Shown here piece by piece: positions 27,163 through 38,054 of a DNA stretch of 64,000 nucleotides (positions within the stretch are counted from its first letter, which is position 1; every line of letters starts with the position of its first letter). The notes below the pieces were generated by a model. That model searched no databases, was not told the origin of the DNA, and was given only the letters and a program-made list of their open reading frames with translations. The position numbers and the translations under genes were made by a program. This stretch comes from Deltaproteobacteria bacterium Ga0077550 (GTDB taxonomy: Bacteria > Myxococcota_A > Polyangia > Nannocystales > Nannocystaceae): contig LNFB01000105.1 in assembly GCA_001464385.1 (NCBI GenBank), positions 1 through 64,000 of the forward strand. The letters run 5' to 3'.

Positions 27163-29301
27163 ATGACCGAGTCGGCCGACACGGCAACGGAGCCCCCCCA
27201 ACGCGCCAAGCTGAGCTGGCGTGAGGGGCTCTTCCTCGTCGGGCCCGACCCGCTGACCTCGCCGTACTACTCGTCCGGCGCGCTCATCGTCGCTGGCGTC
27301 GGATACACGACGCCGATCTTCCAGATCGGGCTGTACGCGCTGTTGTTCGTGCTCGCGCCGATCTACGTCGAAGCGGTGCTGCTGACGCTGTCGAACGGCG
27401 GCACGTACGTGATGACGCGCTATGCCCTCAGCCACCTCGGCAAGCTGGCGGTGGTCGCCGCGGCGTCGGTCGGCGTGACGATCTCGTTCTCGTACGTGGC
27501 GACGGCGATCGTCAGCCTGCTGTCGTTCAGCGACTACGTGCTCTCGCTCGTGGGCGGCGGACACGGCGGCCACACCGTGGCCGCGATCTGCCTCGCGACG
27601 CTGCCGGCGATCGGCTTCGCGATGTGGGTCATGCCGGGGCGCTGGCGCGCGACCATGCCGACGGTCCTGCTGACCACGCTCGCTGCGATCGCCCTGTCGC
27701 CGATCTTCCCGCGGGCGGTGGTCGTCATGCTGCCGCCGCTGGTCCTGTTGTTCTCGCTGAACAACTACGGGTTGCACGAGAGCGTGCAGGTCAGCAAGAC
27801 CATCTTCCTCATCAACCTCGCGGTGATGGGCATCACCCTCGGCTTCGGCGTGATCTACGTGCTCATGCACGGCCTGGACGTCGACCTGTTCCTCCACGGC
27901 GCACCGCAGGTCGAGGCCGCGGCCCCGGCCGGCAGCCACGGCGCCCGTCACCTGCCGGGCTTCCTCACCCTCGGCGCCGCGCTGGTGCCCGTCGCCCTGG
28001 GCTCCTCGATCCTCGGCGCGTCCGGGGTCGAGTCGGTGATGAACATCCCCGAGGAGCTCGAGCGTCCGCGCCGCGACATCCGCAAGATCTACCGGGTGAT
28101 GCTCCTGACCCTGCTCGTGGTCGGCGGGCTGACCTCGGTGCTGGTGTTCATGGTCCTGTCGCCGCAGCAGCTCCTCGGCGCCGCGGGCTACCTCGTCGCC
28201 GAGCTCGGCAAGACGGCGGTCGCGGGCGTGACCGGGGTCGAGCTGCTCGGCTCGATCTGGAGCGTGGTCATCGTCACCAGCGCGGCGCTGATGCTCATCG
28301 GCGCGACCAACACCGGCTTCGCCGGCGCCCGCGGCCTGTGGGTCACGATGGCCCGCGACAACCTGCTGCCGCGCGCGCTGCTCGACCCCAACGAGCGCGG
28401 GGTCTTCTCGCGCATCAACCTGATGTTCTTCGTGTCGATCTTCGCGCTGTGCTGGGAGGGCGAGGCGGACATCGAGGTGCTCGAGCGGTGGTACGGCGCG
28501 TCGTTCGGCCTGGTGATGTTCTCGGGCGTGGTCGCGTTCATCCTGCTGCGGAAGTTCAAGGCGAACGATCGTCGGGTCTATCGCGCGCCGTTCAACGTCA
28601 CGATCGGCGGGGTCAGCCTGCCGCTGGCGGCCGTGTTCGGCCTCGCGTTCCTGTCGTTCGCGCTGCTCGGCCTGTACGACCGCTTCGGCGAGCAGATCCG
28701 CGACCTCCGGGCGTTGCTGGTCACGGCCGCGGTGGCCGTCGGCGCGATCCTCCTCGGCTACAACCACCGGCCGCTGCTCCGCGCGGCGCACTCGTACTTC
28801 CGGCGCGTGATCGACACCGTCGAGAGCGAGGCGCTGGAGACGGAGGACCGCACGATCGTGGTCGCGGTCGGTGGCGTGCGCATCGGACGGCTGCTGCACC
28901 ACGCCGTCGAGATCGCCCGGGCCCAGAGCAAGGCCAGCGGCATCCCGTACCGACAGATCGTCGTCTTCCACATGACGCGCACCGTCCAGCGCGAGGCCGT
29001 CTACAAGGTCACGCGCGACTCGATCCGCCCGTCGTCGATCGAGGGCAACGTCATCCGCGTGCACACCGAGATCACCGAGATCGTGCCGCCCGACCTCACG
29101 ATGTACCTCGCGCTCGTGCCGAACCGGCACACCGAGAAGGACACGCTGCACGCGGCGATGGACGAGCTGGTCGACTTCCACCAGCGCCACGGGTTCCGCG
29201 GGCACATCGTGCTCATCGGCGACTACGGGATCCAGGAGGCGGACAAAGAGGACCTGCAGCGCCGCCTGGTCGGCTCGACGCTGCTGCCGGTCCCCGTCTG
29301 A
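27163..29301 (+). CDS. APC-superfamily transporter with C-terminal cytoplasmic domain
   Basis: 712 residues. The first 540 contain about 12 membrane helices; GPDPLTSPYYSSGALIVAGV at the start and the following EAVLLTLSNGGTYV are the discontinuous substrate-site helices of APC (amino acid/cation) transporters. ILGASGVESVMNIPEE in helix 6 region is also typical. Residues from about 550 form a soluble domain (TIVVAVGGVRIGRLLHHAVEIA, then IVVFHMTRTV and FRGHIVLIGDY) that looks like a universal-stress-protein or nucleotide-binding fold. Such tails regulate some K+ and amino-acid carriers. Substrate unknown. It is transcribed from its own promoter. RBS is weak: cgccgcg precedes the ATG. Confidence 0.85.
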   Translation: MTESADTATEPPQRAKLSWREGLFLVGPDPLTSPYYSSGALIVAGVGYTTPIFQIGLYALLFVLAPIYVEAVLLTLSNGGTYVMTRYALSHLGKLAVVAAASVGVTISFSYVATAIVSLLSFSDYVLSLVGGGHGGHTVAAICLATLPAIGFAMWVMPGRWRATMPTVLLTTLAAIALSPIFPRAVVVMLPPLVLLFSLNNYGLHESVQVSKTIFLINLAVMGITLGFGVIYVLMHGLDVDLFLHGAPQVEAAAPAGSHGARHLPGFLTLGAALVPVALGSSILGASGVESVMNIPEELERPRRDIRKIYRVMLLTLLVVGGLTSVLVFMVLSPQQLLGAAGYLVAELGKTAVAGVTGVELLGSIWSVVIVTSAALMLIGATNTGFAGARGLWVTMARDNLLPRALLDPNERGVFSRINLMFFVSIFALCWEGEADIEVLERWYGASFGLVMFSGVVAFILLRKFKANDRRVYRAPFNVTIGGVSLPLAAVFGLAFLSFALLGLYDRFGEQIRDLRALLVTAAVAVGAILLGYNHRPLLRAAHSYFRRVIDTVESEALETEDRTIVVAVGGVRIGRLLHHAVEIARAQSKASGIPYRQIVVFHMTRTVQREAVYKVTRDSIRPSSIEGNVIRVHTEITEIVPPDLTMYLALVPNRHTEKDTLHAAMDELVDFHQRHGFRGHIVLIGDYGIQEADKEDLQRRLVGSTLLPVPV

Positions 29302-29354
29302 CCGCGGTCGTCCCCGCGTCCGCGGCCGCGCGCGCGGTCCGACGGTGGCCGTGC

Positions 29355-29360
29355 TAGGGT
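29355..29360 (+). promoter_or_regulatory. Candidate extended -10 box of the LRR gene
   Basis: GTGCTAGGGT holds TAGGGT with an upstream TGC, eight bases before the preferred GTG start of the LRR lipoprotein. No -35 box is evident. Confidence 0.3.
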
Positions 29361-29368
29361 CGTCGGGC

Positions 29369-31066
29369 GTGTCGGCCCGAACCCCGTCGATCGTTCTGCT
29401 CTCGGCGGTGCTCGCCGCCGTCGGCGCCTGTCAGGGTGGCGACCCCCCGCCCGGGAGCATCGGCGACGGCGACGACCTCGAGCTCTGCGTCGGCGAGGTC
29501 GAGGTCCCCGACGAGGCCCTGCGCGGGCTGTTGGAGGCGATCCTGCCCCAGCCCGAGCCGCCCGAGGACGCCGAGGAGGAGCCGCCCAAGGTCATCCTCG
29601 CCGAGGAGCTGCGCAAGCTGCCGGGCCTGCGCGCGCCGGACCTCGGCATCGCCGATCTGCGCGGGCTCGAGTGCGCGCAGAGCCTCCACAGCCTGGGCTT
29701 GAGCGGCAACGCGGTCACCGACCTCGAGCCGCTGCGCAACCTCCCGCTGCTCGAGGAGCTGCAGCTCAGCGGCAACGCGGTGACCGATCTGTCGGTGCTC
29801 GGCGAGCTCACCAGCCTGCGGATCCTCGTGCTCGACGACAATGGCATCGAGGACGTGTCACCGCTGGCGACCCTGACTGCGCTCGAGTTCCTCGACCTCG
29901 GCGCCAACAAGATCACCGACGTGTCGTCGCTGTCGACCCTGACGGCGCTGACCGGGATCGTGCTGCAGAAGAACGAGATCCGCTCGATCTCTGCGCTCGC
30001 CGAGATGACCGCGCTGTTCTCGGTCGACCTGTCGGACAACGAGATCGCGGATCTCGAGCCGCTGGCCGAGCACGAGGCGCTGCACTTCGCCGACGTCGAG
30101 GGCAACGCGATCGAGAGCCTGGCGCCGCTGCGCGCGGCCACCCAGATGGTCTCGATCGAGGCGTCGCGCAACGCCCTGGTCGATCTCGAGGGCATCGAGG
30201 GCATGCATGCCCTGGATCGCCTCGTCGCCCAGGAGAACGCGGTGACGACGACCGCGCCGGTCGACGGCCTCGCGATGCTCACCGTGCTCGACCTGGGCGG
30301 CAATCAGGTCCGGTCGCTCGCGGGCGTGGGGTCGCTGGTCAGCCTGCGCCGGCTCGCGCTGGCGAACAACGACGTCGACGATCTCTCGGCGGTCACCGGG
30401 CTGCCCGAGATGCGGGAGATCGACGTGCGCAACAACCCCGTCACGGACTTCGGGCCGGTCGGCACGCTGCCGCTGCTCGGCGCGCTCATCGTCGGTGGCA
30501 CCGGCGTCGCGCTCGACCTCTCGCCGCTGGCCGGACGCTCGGTCTTCCGCCGCCTGTCGTTCGAGAAGGGCAGGGCGGACTCGCTGGCGTTCCTGGCCGA
30601 TCTGCCCAGCATCGAGACCATCGAGCTCGACGACACCGTGCTCTCGGCGCAGGCGGTGGACGACCTCGGGCTGGCGCCGACGCTCCAGACGGTGACGATC
30701 AACCGCACGGGCGCGGCGGATCTCTCCGGGCTCGTGCCGCTGGTCCTGCTCGAGGTGCTGGAGGCGGAGGACAACGCGATCGCCTCGATCGCGGCGCTCG
30801 CGAGCTTCCCCGGGCTCTTGAAGGCCAAGCTCGCGGGCAATCCCCTGGCGTCGCTCGCGGGCGTCGAGACCCTCGAGATCCTCACGGACCTCGACGTCTC
30901 GCGGACGCTGATCGCGGATCTCGATCCCGTCGCGGCGAACGAGACGTTCCGGACCGACGACGTCGTCGATGCCCGCGAGACCAACCTCGGCCCGGACGAC
31001 TGCTCCGCGATCGCGGTGATCGAGGAGCGGCTCGCGGTCGTCGTCCACGACGTCGACTGTCCCTGA
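29369..31066 (+). CDS. Leucine-rich-repeat lipoprotein, SDS22/internalin type
   Basis: 565 residues from the GTG at 29369; a GTG at 29345 is also open but would lie on the -10-like box. The signal peptide ends in VGAC, a lipobox. After an acidic/Pro linker the rest is about 20 repeats of 21-22 residues with the SDS22 pattern (LxxLxxLxLxxNxIxDLxxL), giving a curved solenoid for protein binding. The capping ends carry cysteines (CVGEV, LECAQ, DDCSAI, VDCP) that may close the solenoid. It likely sits at the outer membrane and binds a protein partner; the ligand is unknown. No operon partner follows at close range. Confidence 0.85.
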   Translation: MSARTPSIVLLSAVLAAVGACQGGDPPPGSIGDGDDLELCVGEVEVPDEALRGLLEAILPQPEPPEDAEEEPPKVILAEELRKLPGLRAPDLGIADLRGLECAQSLHSLGLSGNAVTDLEPLRNLPLLEELQLSGNAVTDLSVLGELTSLRILVLDDNGIEDVSPLATLTALEFLDLGANKITDVSSLSTLTALTGIVLQKNEIRSISALAEMTALFSVDLSDNEIADLEPLAEHEALHFADVEGNAIESLAPLRAATQMVSIEASRNALVDLEGIEGMHALDRLVAQENAVTTTAPVDGLAMLTVLDLGGNQVRSLAGVGSLVSLRRLALANNDVDDLSAVTGLPEMREIDVRNNPVTDFGPVGTLPLLGALIVGGTGVALDLSPLAGRSVFRRLSFEKGRADSLAFLADLPSIETIELDDTVLSAQAVDDLGLAPTLQTVTINRTGAADLSGLVPLVLLEVLEAEDNAIASIAALASFPGLLKAKLAGNPLASLAGVETLEILTDLDVSRTLIADLDPVAANETFRTDDVVDARETNLGPDDCSAIAVIEERLAVVVHDVDCP

Positions 31067-31164
31067 CGCCGCGGGATCCGGCGGGCAGATCTCGGCGTCG
31101 CTGCGGCGTCGGCGGGCACCGCCAGGAGTTGGCATCGCCGCCCGCGGTGGCGTACACCGTGGAC

Positions 31165-32139
31165 ATGCGCGCGGCCGCAGCGACGTACCTCGAGCACCTC
31201 CGCACCCAGCGGCGGCTCTCGCCGCACACGCTGCGGGCCTACGGCGGGGATCTCGAGGACTTCGCCCGGTTCGTCGACGAGCTGCGCGGCCGGCCCGCGG
31301 CCGTCGCCGATCTCGACCTCCGGACCGTGCGCGCGTGGTTGGCGGTCCGCCACCGCACGCTCGGATCGACGTCCATCGCGCGCAAGCTCTCGGCCATGCG
31401 GAGCTTCGGCGAGTGGCTCCGCCGCCAGGGCCTGCGCGCCGACAACGACGTGCAGCTGGTCGGTAGCCCCAAGCGCCGCAGCAAGCTCCCGGTCGCTCTG
31501 CCCCCCGGCGACGTCGGGCGCATGATCGACGAGCCGCAGCAGGAGGGCCCCTCGGGCGTGCGCGACCGGGCGCTGCTCGAGGTGATCTATGGCGCCGGGC
31601 TGCGCGTGAGCGAGGCGTGCGGGCTCGACCTCGATCACCTCGAGCGCGAGGGTGGGCAGCTGCGCGTGCGCGTCGTCGGGGGCAAGGGCGGCAAGGACCG
31701 CATCGTGCCGCTCGGCGCCCCGGCGCAGGCGGCCGTCGACGCCTGGCTCGCCGTGCGTCCAGCGCTCGTGCAGCCGAAGTCGCCGGCCAAGGCGCTGTGG
31801 ATCGGCGACCGCGGCGGCCGCATCGGCGTGCGCATGGTCCGGGAGCTCGTGTACCGGCGCTGCGATGCCACCGGCGCGCGCGCCCGCATCGCGCCGCACG
31901 GCCTGCGCCACTCGTTCGCGACGCACCTGTTGGAGAGCGGCTGCGATCTGCGGACGATCCAGACGATGCTCGGCCACGCGAGCCTGTCGACCACGCAGCG
32001 GTACACCCATCTGACATTCGGCACGATGCTCGACGTCTACGAGCGCGCGCACCCGCGGGCGCTGCGGCGGCGCGACGATCCGCAGCCGCACTCGGCCGAC
32101 GATCACAAGTCGACGAAGACGCGCGGGCCCGCGGCCTGA
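31165..32139 (+). CDS. xerC: Tyrosine recombinase XerC
   Basis: 324 residues. The N-terminal SAM-like domain (residues 1-105) is followed by the catalytic domain with R147 (GLRVSEA), K in GGKGGKDR, HGLRHSF, MLGHASL and the nucleophilic Tyr in TTQRYTHL, a complete active site. HPRA at the end of the domain and LGHASLSTTQRY are typical of XerC, which resolves chromosome dimers at dif with XerD. The start is the ATG after GTGGAC; ribosome site weak. About 30 residues of charged tail extend beyond the family norm. Its last 37 bases overlap the end of the M23 gene on the other strand. XerC rather than XerD is my best reading; no dif site is seen here. Confidence 0.85.
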   Translation: MRAAAATYLEHLRTQRRLSPHTLRAYGGDLEDFARFVDELRGRPAAVADLDLRTVRAWLAVRHRTLGSTSIARKLSAMRSFGEWLRRQGLRADNDVQLVGSPKRRSKLPVALPPGDVGRMIDEPQQEGPSGVRDRALLEVIYGAGLRVSEACGLDLDHLEREGGQLRVRVVGGKGGKDRIVPLGAPAQAAVDAWLAVRPALVQPKSPAKALWIGDRGGRIGVRMVRELVYRRCDATGARARIAPHGLRHSFATHLLESGCDLRTIQTMLGHASLSTTQRYTHLTFGTMLDVYERAHPRALRRRDDPQPHSADDHKSTKTRGPAA

Positions 32140-33215
32140 TCGCGGCGGGCGACGCCCGCGGGCGGATCGTTGCTGAGCGCGTCGCCGCGGGTCGGCTCGT
32201 ACATCTCGTGCCACGTGCCGTCCCGCCACACGTCGACGAACGGCGCGGGCAGGCCGATCTCACCGCCTCGACGACCGCGGGCCGACAGGTGGTAGTGCAG
32301 GTGCGGGCCGCTGCTGTGGCCGCTGTTGCCGGCCTGGGCGATCACCTGGCCGGGCGCGACCTCGTCGCCGACCTGCACGCGCACGCTGCCTGGGATCGCG
32401 TGCCACAGCGACGAGAACTCGCCGAAGCCGTGATCGATCACCACGCCGTTGCCGCCCTTCTCACCGGCTTGGCCGGGGATGTTCTCGCGGACGTCGTTGA
32501 CCGCGAGCACCACGGTGCCCGCGGCGGGCGCCAGGATCTCGCGGCCGTAGCAGTAGTACGAGCGGTTGTCGGTGCTGGGGCTGCCGGGCTGTTTTCGGCG
32601 CCCGTTCTTCTTCACGACGATGTCGTAGGCGAAGCGCTGCACCACGGTCTTGTAGTGGTGGTTGGTCGACGTGCTGCGACCGCCGTGGCTGATCGTCCAC
32701 TCGCCGGCGCCGGGGAAGTGCAGGCGGGCGACGGGGAGATAGCCCTCGGCGGGGCCCTTCAGGGTCTCGAGGAACCAATGCTCGCGGATGAGCAGGCGCG
32801 CGAGCTGGCGGCGCTCGTCGAGGGCGAACTGGTAGAGCACCGCGGTCACCACTGGCCGCTTGCCCTCGCGTCGGTGCACCCACAGCCCCGAGTACCAGAG
32901 CAACTTGCCCTCGTGGTGCGTGCGCTCCTCGAGCATGCCGATGGCCGGGCCGAACTCGCGGCCGAGGTGGGCCGCGGCCTCGTCGAGGGTCTCGACGCTC
33001 AGGCGGCTGCGCAGCTCCGGGGTCATCCACTGGCGGACGAGCGCGAGGTCCTGTCCGCCGATCGACTTGACCAGCAGATCGGCGTCGGCGAGCACGGCGC
33101 TGCTGGGCTGCACCTGCTCGGCGCGTGGCGGCACCGGCGGTGCCGTGGGGTGCTTGCACCCCGGCGCGGACAACGACGCTGCGAGGGCGCAGCCGGCGAG
33201 GGCGAGGCGAGACAC
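32103..33215 (-). CDS. M23-family peptidase lipoprotein
   Basis: 370 residues from the GTG at 33215, which has GGA upstream and begins a signal peptide ending in SAPGC (lipobox). A domain of about 140 residues of the NTF2-like style (LVKSIGGQDLALVRQWMTPEL) precedes the LytM/M23 domain: RFAYDIVV supplies the Asp ligand, VVIDHG and HSSGPHLHYHL the later His ligands. The first His of the common HxxxD motif is not obvious, as in the RxxxYD subgroup, so activity needs testing. The enzyme would cut peptidoglycan cross-bridges or act as an amidase activator in the periplasm. Its tail overlaps xerC by 37 bases. Confidence 0.82.
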   Translation of the reverse strand: MSRLALAGCALAASLSAPGCKHPTAPPVPPRAEQVQPSSAVLADADLLVKSIGGQDLALVRQWMTPELRSRLSVETLDEAAAHLGREFGPAIGMLEERTHHEGKLLWYSGLWVHRREGKRPVVTAVLYQFALDERRQLARLLIREHWFLETLKGPAEGYLPVARLHFPGAGEWTISHGGRSTSTNHHYKTVVQRFAYDIVVKKNGRRKQPGSPSTDNRSYYCYGREILAPAAGTVVLAVNDVRENIPGQAGEKGGNGVVIDHGFGEFSSLWHAIPGSVRVQVGDEVAPGQVIAQAGNSGHSSGPHLHYHLSARGRRGGEIGLPAPFVDVWRDGTWHEMYEPTRGDALSNDPPAGVARRDQAAGPRVFVDL

Positions 33216-33293
33216 GTGATCCGACGGCAGTATGGCAGATGCGCCGCGCCGAGCCCTGGCGCAACGCAATTCGCGGGCGCCGATCGATGCCCG

Positions 33294-33322
33294 CTGACTT
33301 CCGGGCCGGACCCGCCTAAGCT
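33294..33322 (+). promoter_or_regulatory. Candidate promoter of the J-domain gene
   Basis: CTGACT (33294-33299) and TAAGCT (33317-33322) are separated by 17 bases and end 14 bases before the ATG, in the 121-base divergent gap. Confidence 0.45.
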
Positions 33323-33336
33323 GGTGGGGATCGACG

Positions 33337-34803
33337 ATGCCCTGGGACCCCTCTTCGCGCGTGGTGGCCGAGCCGTCGACGCCGCTGCACGAGCTGCCGC
33401 TCAGTCCCGGCGAGTTCTTCGTGCTCAGTCGCCTCGATGCGCCGGTGAAGGTCGCGGATCTGTTGCGCTCCTGCGGCCTGCCGCCCGTCGAGGCGGAGGC
33501 GGCCCTCGACAAGCTCGTCGGCCTCGGCGTCGTGAAGGTCCTCGCCGCGCTCCCCGAGCCGCCGCCACGGCCCCGCCCGCCCGCGAACGGGGCGGTCGCC
33601 GAGCGCAAGCGTCAGACGCTCGTCGCCCAGCTCGCCGCAGCCCGCATGCGCCCCGAGCCGACGCCGCCACCGTCGCCGCTGTCGCCGCCCTCGCCGACGC
33701 CCCAGGGCGCCGCCCCCGAGTCGAGCCGCGCCGACGAGATCGTGCAGACCGGCGGACCGCCGCCGCCGTGGCCCCGCGTCGGCGTCAAGGACCCCCGCCT
33801 GCAGCCCGCCCTCGCGATCTCCGTCGAGGAGCAGCAGCGCATCCTGGCCCTCGTCGACAAGCTCGAGGACCTCTCGCCCTACGAGATCCTCGGCATCTGG
33901 CCGACCCACGACATGCGCACGATCCGTCGCGCCTACCATGAGGTGAGCCGCGACTTCCACCCCGACTCGTACTTCGGGCAGGGCATCGGCGAGTTCAGTG
34001 AGCACCTCGCGGTCCTGTTCCGCCGCGCGACCCAGGCCCACGAGGCGCTGCGCGCCCCCGAAGTGCGGGCCCCGTTCGTCGACGCCGAGATCGCGAGGCG
34101 AGCCGAGCTCGCGCGTCGGGCGAAGCAGGTCGACGACGTCGTGCGCCAGCAGAACGAGCTGCGCGAGGCCCAGGCCGAGGCCGAGGCGGCCGCGCGTCGC
34201 CACGAACGGGCCACCCGTCGCGCCGCGCGGCAGCGCGAGGCCCTCGACGCCGCGATGCGGGTGCAGCTCGATGCCTACGTTCAGGAGGCGGTCGCCGCGG
34301 AGCAGGCGGGCAACCTCGCGCGCGCGGCGAACGCGTGGCGGATGGCGCTGCAGCTCGTCCCCCAGGACGCCACGCTGCGGGACAATTGGAACCGCTGCCT
34401 CGAGGTGGCGCGGTCGAAACGGGCCGCCCAGGCGTTCGAGCGCGCGATGACCCTGCGGGAGATCGGCCAAGCGGCCGAGGCCGTGCCGCTGTTGGTCGAG
34501 GCGGCCGTGGCCCATCCGACGGTCGACAACCTCGCCCACGCGGCCGAGGCCATCGCCCCGAAGGACAAGGCCCAGGCCCGGCAATTCGCCCTCGGTGCCC
34601 TCGAGGCGCTGCGGGCCGAGGACATCGCGGGGACCAACAAACGCCGTCCGACCGATCTCGCCCGCCTGCACGTCATGCTCGCGCGAGCCTTCCTCGCGGT
34701 GGGTCAACAGCACACCGCGCGGGAGCAGGCGAGCATCGCCGATCGGCACCGCCCGGGTGATCCGGAGATCCGCGCCCTTCTCAATTCCATCAAGTTACCC
34801 TAG
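33337..34803 (+). CDS. J-domain protein with TPR-like C-terminus
   Basis: 488 residues. Residues 1-75 form a small helical domain; a Pro-rich linker follows. The J domain begins near residue 182 (LSPYEILGIWPTHDMRTIRR) and contains the HPD triad in FHPDSYFG that stimulates Hsp70 ATPase. A long Arg/Ala/Glu helix and TPR-like repeats (about 310-480) make up the rest. The dnaK gene starts 47 bases downstream, so this is likely the dedicated co-chaperone of that Hsp70; it lacks the Gly/Phe and zinc regions of true DnaJ. The ATG has GGGGATCGACG before it. Confidence 0.85.
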   Translation: MPWDPSSRVVAEPSTPLHELPLSPGEFFVLSRLDAPVKVADLLRSCGLPPVEAEAALDKLVGLGVVKVLAALPEPPPRPRPPANGAVAERKRQTLVAQLAAARMRPEPTPPPSPLSPPSPTPQGAAPESSRADEIVQTGGPPPPWPRVGVKDPRLQPALAISVEEQQRILALVDKLEDLSPYEILGIWPTHDMRTIRRAYHEVSRDFHPDSYFGQGIGEFSEHLAVLFRRATQAHEALRAPEVRAPFVDAEIARRAELARRAKQVDDVVRQQNELREAQAEAEAAARRHERATRRAARQREALDAAMRVQLDAYVQEAVAAEQAGNLARAANAWRMALQLVPQDATLRDNWNRCLEVARSKRAAQAFERAMTLREIGQAAEAVPLLVEAAVAHPTVDNLAHAAEAIAPKDKAQARQFALGALEALRAEDIAGTNKRRPTDLARLHVMLARAFLAVGQQHTAREQASIADRHRPGDPEIRALLNSIKLP

Positions 34804-34850
34804 CCTCTAGGACTGTCGCGCGGGGTGAAGCCGCGCCGAGAGACCTGCGA

Positions 34851-36680
<1,830 letters not shown>

Positions 36681-36720
36681 CGTCGCCCACCCGGGCCGCA
36701 GCCCCCGAGCGACTCGCCCC

Positions 36721-37446
36721 ATGCGCCTGGTCGTCGTCACGTACAACGTGCACAAGTGCATCGGCGGCCTCGATCGGCGCTACCGGCCCGATCGCGTGTG
36801 CGAGACGCTGGGCCACTACAAGCCCGACTTCGTGCTGCTGCAGGAGGTCGACGAGGGGGCCAAGCGCTCGAACGGCCACCGCCAGGTCGACCTCATCGGT
36901 GACGCGCTCGGCCTGCGGCACCGGACGTGGTTCCCGAACCATTTCCTGCGCTCGGGCGGCGCCTACGGCAACGCGATCCTCAGCCGCTTCGCGATGACCG
37001 AGAGCAACAACGTCGACGTGACGGTGAAGGGCCGCAAGGCCCGCAGCGTGCTGCACGCCCGCTTCCGCGTGCCGGTGCGTGGCCGGCCGCGCACGGTCCA
37101 CGTGTTCAACCTGCACCTCGGGTTGCTCGAGGGCGACCGCCGCAGCCAGCTGCAGCGGTTCCTCGGCGAGCACCCGTTCGCCGGCCTGCACGAGCGCACG
37201 CCGATCATCGTCGGCGGTGATTTCAATGACGTCTGGGGCACGCTGGGTCCGGCACTGCTCGCGCCGGTGGGGTTCCGCGGCGCCCCGGGGCGGCGGCTCA
37301 CGTTCCCCGCGTACGCCCCGATTCGCGCCCTCGACGGGCTCTACGTCCGGGGTGACGTCGTCCTCGGCGACGTCATCGCCGGGCGCGTCGCCGCGGCGCG
37401 CCAGGCCTCGGACCACCTACCGCTGGTGGCCGAGGTCGAGTTGTAG
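36721..37446 (+). CDS. Endonuclease/exonuclease/phosphatase family protein
   Basis: 241 residues, the whole length being one EEP domain. The metal and catalytic motifs are in order: YNVHKCIGG (Asn), LLQEVD (Glu), NLHLG, GGDFND and the C-terminal SDHLPL with its His. The family hydrolyses phosphodiesters in DNA or phospholipid headgroups with Mg2+; the substrate cannot be told from sequence. No signal peptide, so cytoplasmic. ATG is preceded by GAGCGACTCGCCCC, a weak ribosome site. The stop codon lies 12 bases before the promoter box of the next ECF gene. Confidence 0.88.
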   Translation: MRLVVVTYNVHKCIGGLDRRYRPDRVCETLGHYKPDFVLLQEVDEGAKRSNGHRQVDLIGDALGLRHRTWFPNHFLRSGGAYGNAILSRFAMTESNNVDVTVKGRKARSVLHARFRVPVRGRPRTVHVFNLHLGLLEGDRRSQLQRFLGEHPFAGLHERTPIIVGGDFNDVWGTLGPALLAPVGFRGAPGRRLTFPAYAPIRALDGLYVRGDVVLGDVIAGRVAAARQASDHLPLVAEVEL

Positions 37447-37455
37447 CAGTCCTGC

Positions 37456-37461
37456 TACCCT
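37456..37461 (+). promoter_or_regulatory. Candidate -10 box of the second ECF operon
   Basis: TGCTACCCT gives an extended -10 (TACCCT) 45 bases before the first ATG and 10 bases before an in-frame CTG at 37471. No -35 is apparent. Confidence 0.35.
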
Positions 37462-37500
37462 CCGCATCGCCTGGCCCCGAACCCCAGCGACGAGGAGCTG

Positions 37501-38049
37501 ATGGTGGCGCACGTTGCCGGCGACCGCACCGCCTTCGCGCGCCTGTTCGAGCGCTGGTCCCCGCGTCTGCGACAGCTCTTCGTCCGCGGTGGCCTGCGCA
37601 ACGACGACGCCAACGACCTCGTGCAGCAGTCGTTCCTCCACCTGCATCGCGCCCGCGCCGATTTTCGCCCCGGCTCGGCGCTGCGTCCGTGGCTGTACAC
37701 GATCGCGCTGAACCTCCGGCGTCAGTTCATGCGTCGGCTCGGTCGAAAACCCGAGCACGAGTTCGACGAGGCCGCGGTCGATCCGCCCGAGGTCGCGGAC
37801 GCGGCCGACGGACTCGACGATCACCACGTACGCCGCGCGCTCGCGAGCCTGCCGGACTCCCAGCGCGAGGTGATCGTGCTGCATTGGTTCGAGGGCCTCA
37901 CCTTCCGCGAGGTGGCCGAGGTCGTGGGGGCCACGCCGACCGCGGTGAAGGTGCGGGCCCATCGCGGGTATGCAAAGCTGCGCGCGCACCTCGACGGCGC
38001 CGGCGTAACCGTCCACACCGGGCCGTCGTACGGCCACGAGGAGAGCTAG
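37501..38049 (+). CDS. ECF-family sigma factor, start uncertain
   Basis: 182 residues from the ATG at 37501. Region 2 contains DDANDLVQQSFLHLHRAR and RPWLYTIALNLRRQF, and region 4 has VIVLHWFEGLTFREVAEVVGATPTAVKVRAHRGYAKL. The codons before the ATG read PSDEEL in frame, and ECF factors typically begin SDEELM followed by A/V and AGD, so the family N-terminus extends upstream of the first standard start. Only CTG codons (37471, 37498) are available before the in-frame TAG at 37444. GAGGAG just before the ATG is also a good ribosome site, which leaves the matter open. The anti-sigma gene follows after five bases. Confidence 0.85.
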   Translation: MVAHVAGDRTAFARLFERWSPRLRQLFVRGGLRNDDANDLVQQSFLHLHRARADFRPGSALRPWLYTIALNLRRQFMRRLGRKPEHEFDEAAVDPPEVADAADGLDDHHVRRALASLPDSQREVIVLHWFEGLTFREVAEVVGATPTAVKVRAHRGYAKLRAHLDGAGVTVHTGPSYGHEES

Positions 38050-38054
38050 GCGAC

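Noticed and set aside
30000..34000. Integrated element around the tyrosine recombinase
   Set aside because: The recombinase has XerC features, there are no att-like direct repeats, tRNA genes or phage genes, and base composition does not change.
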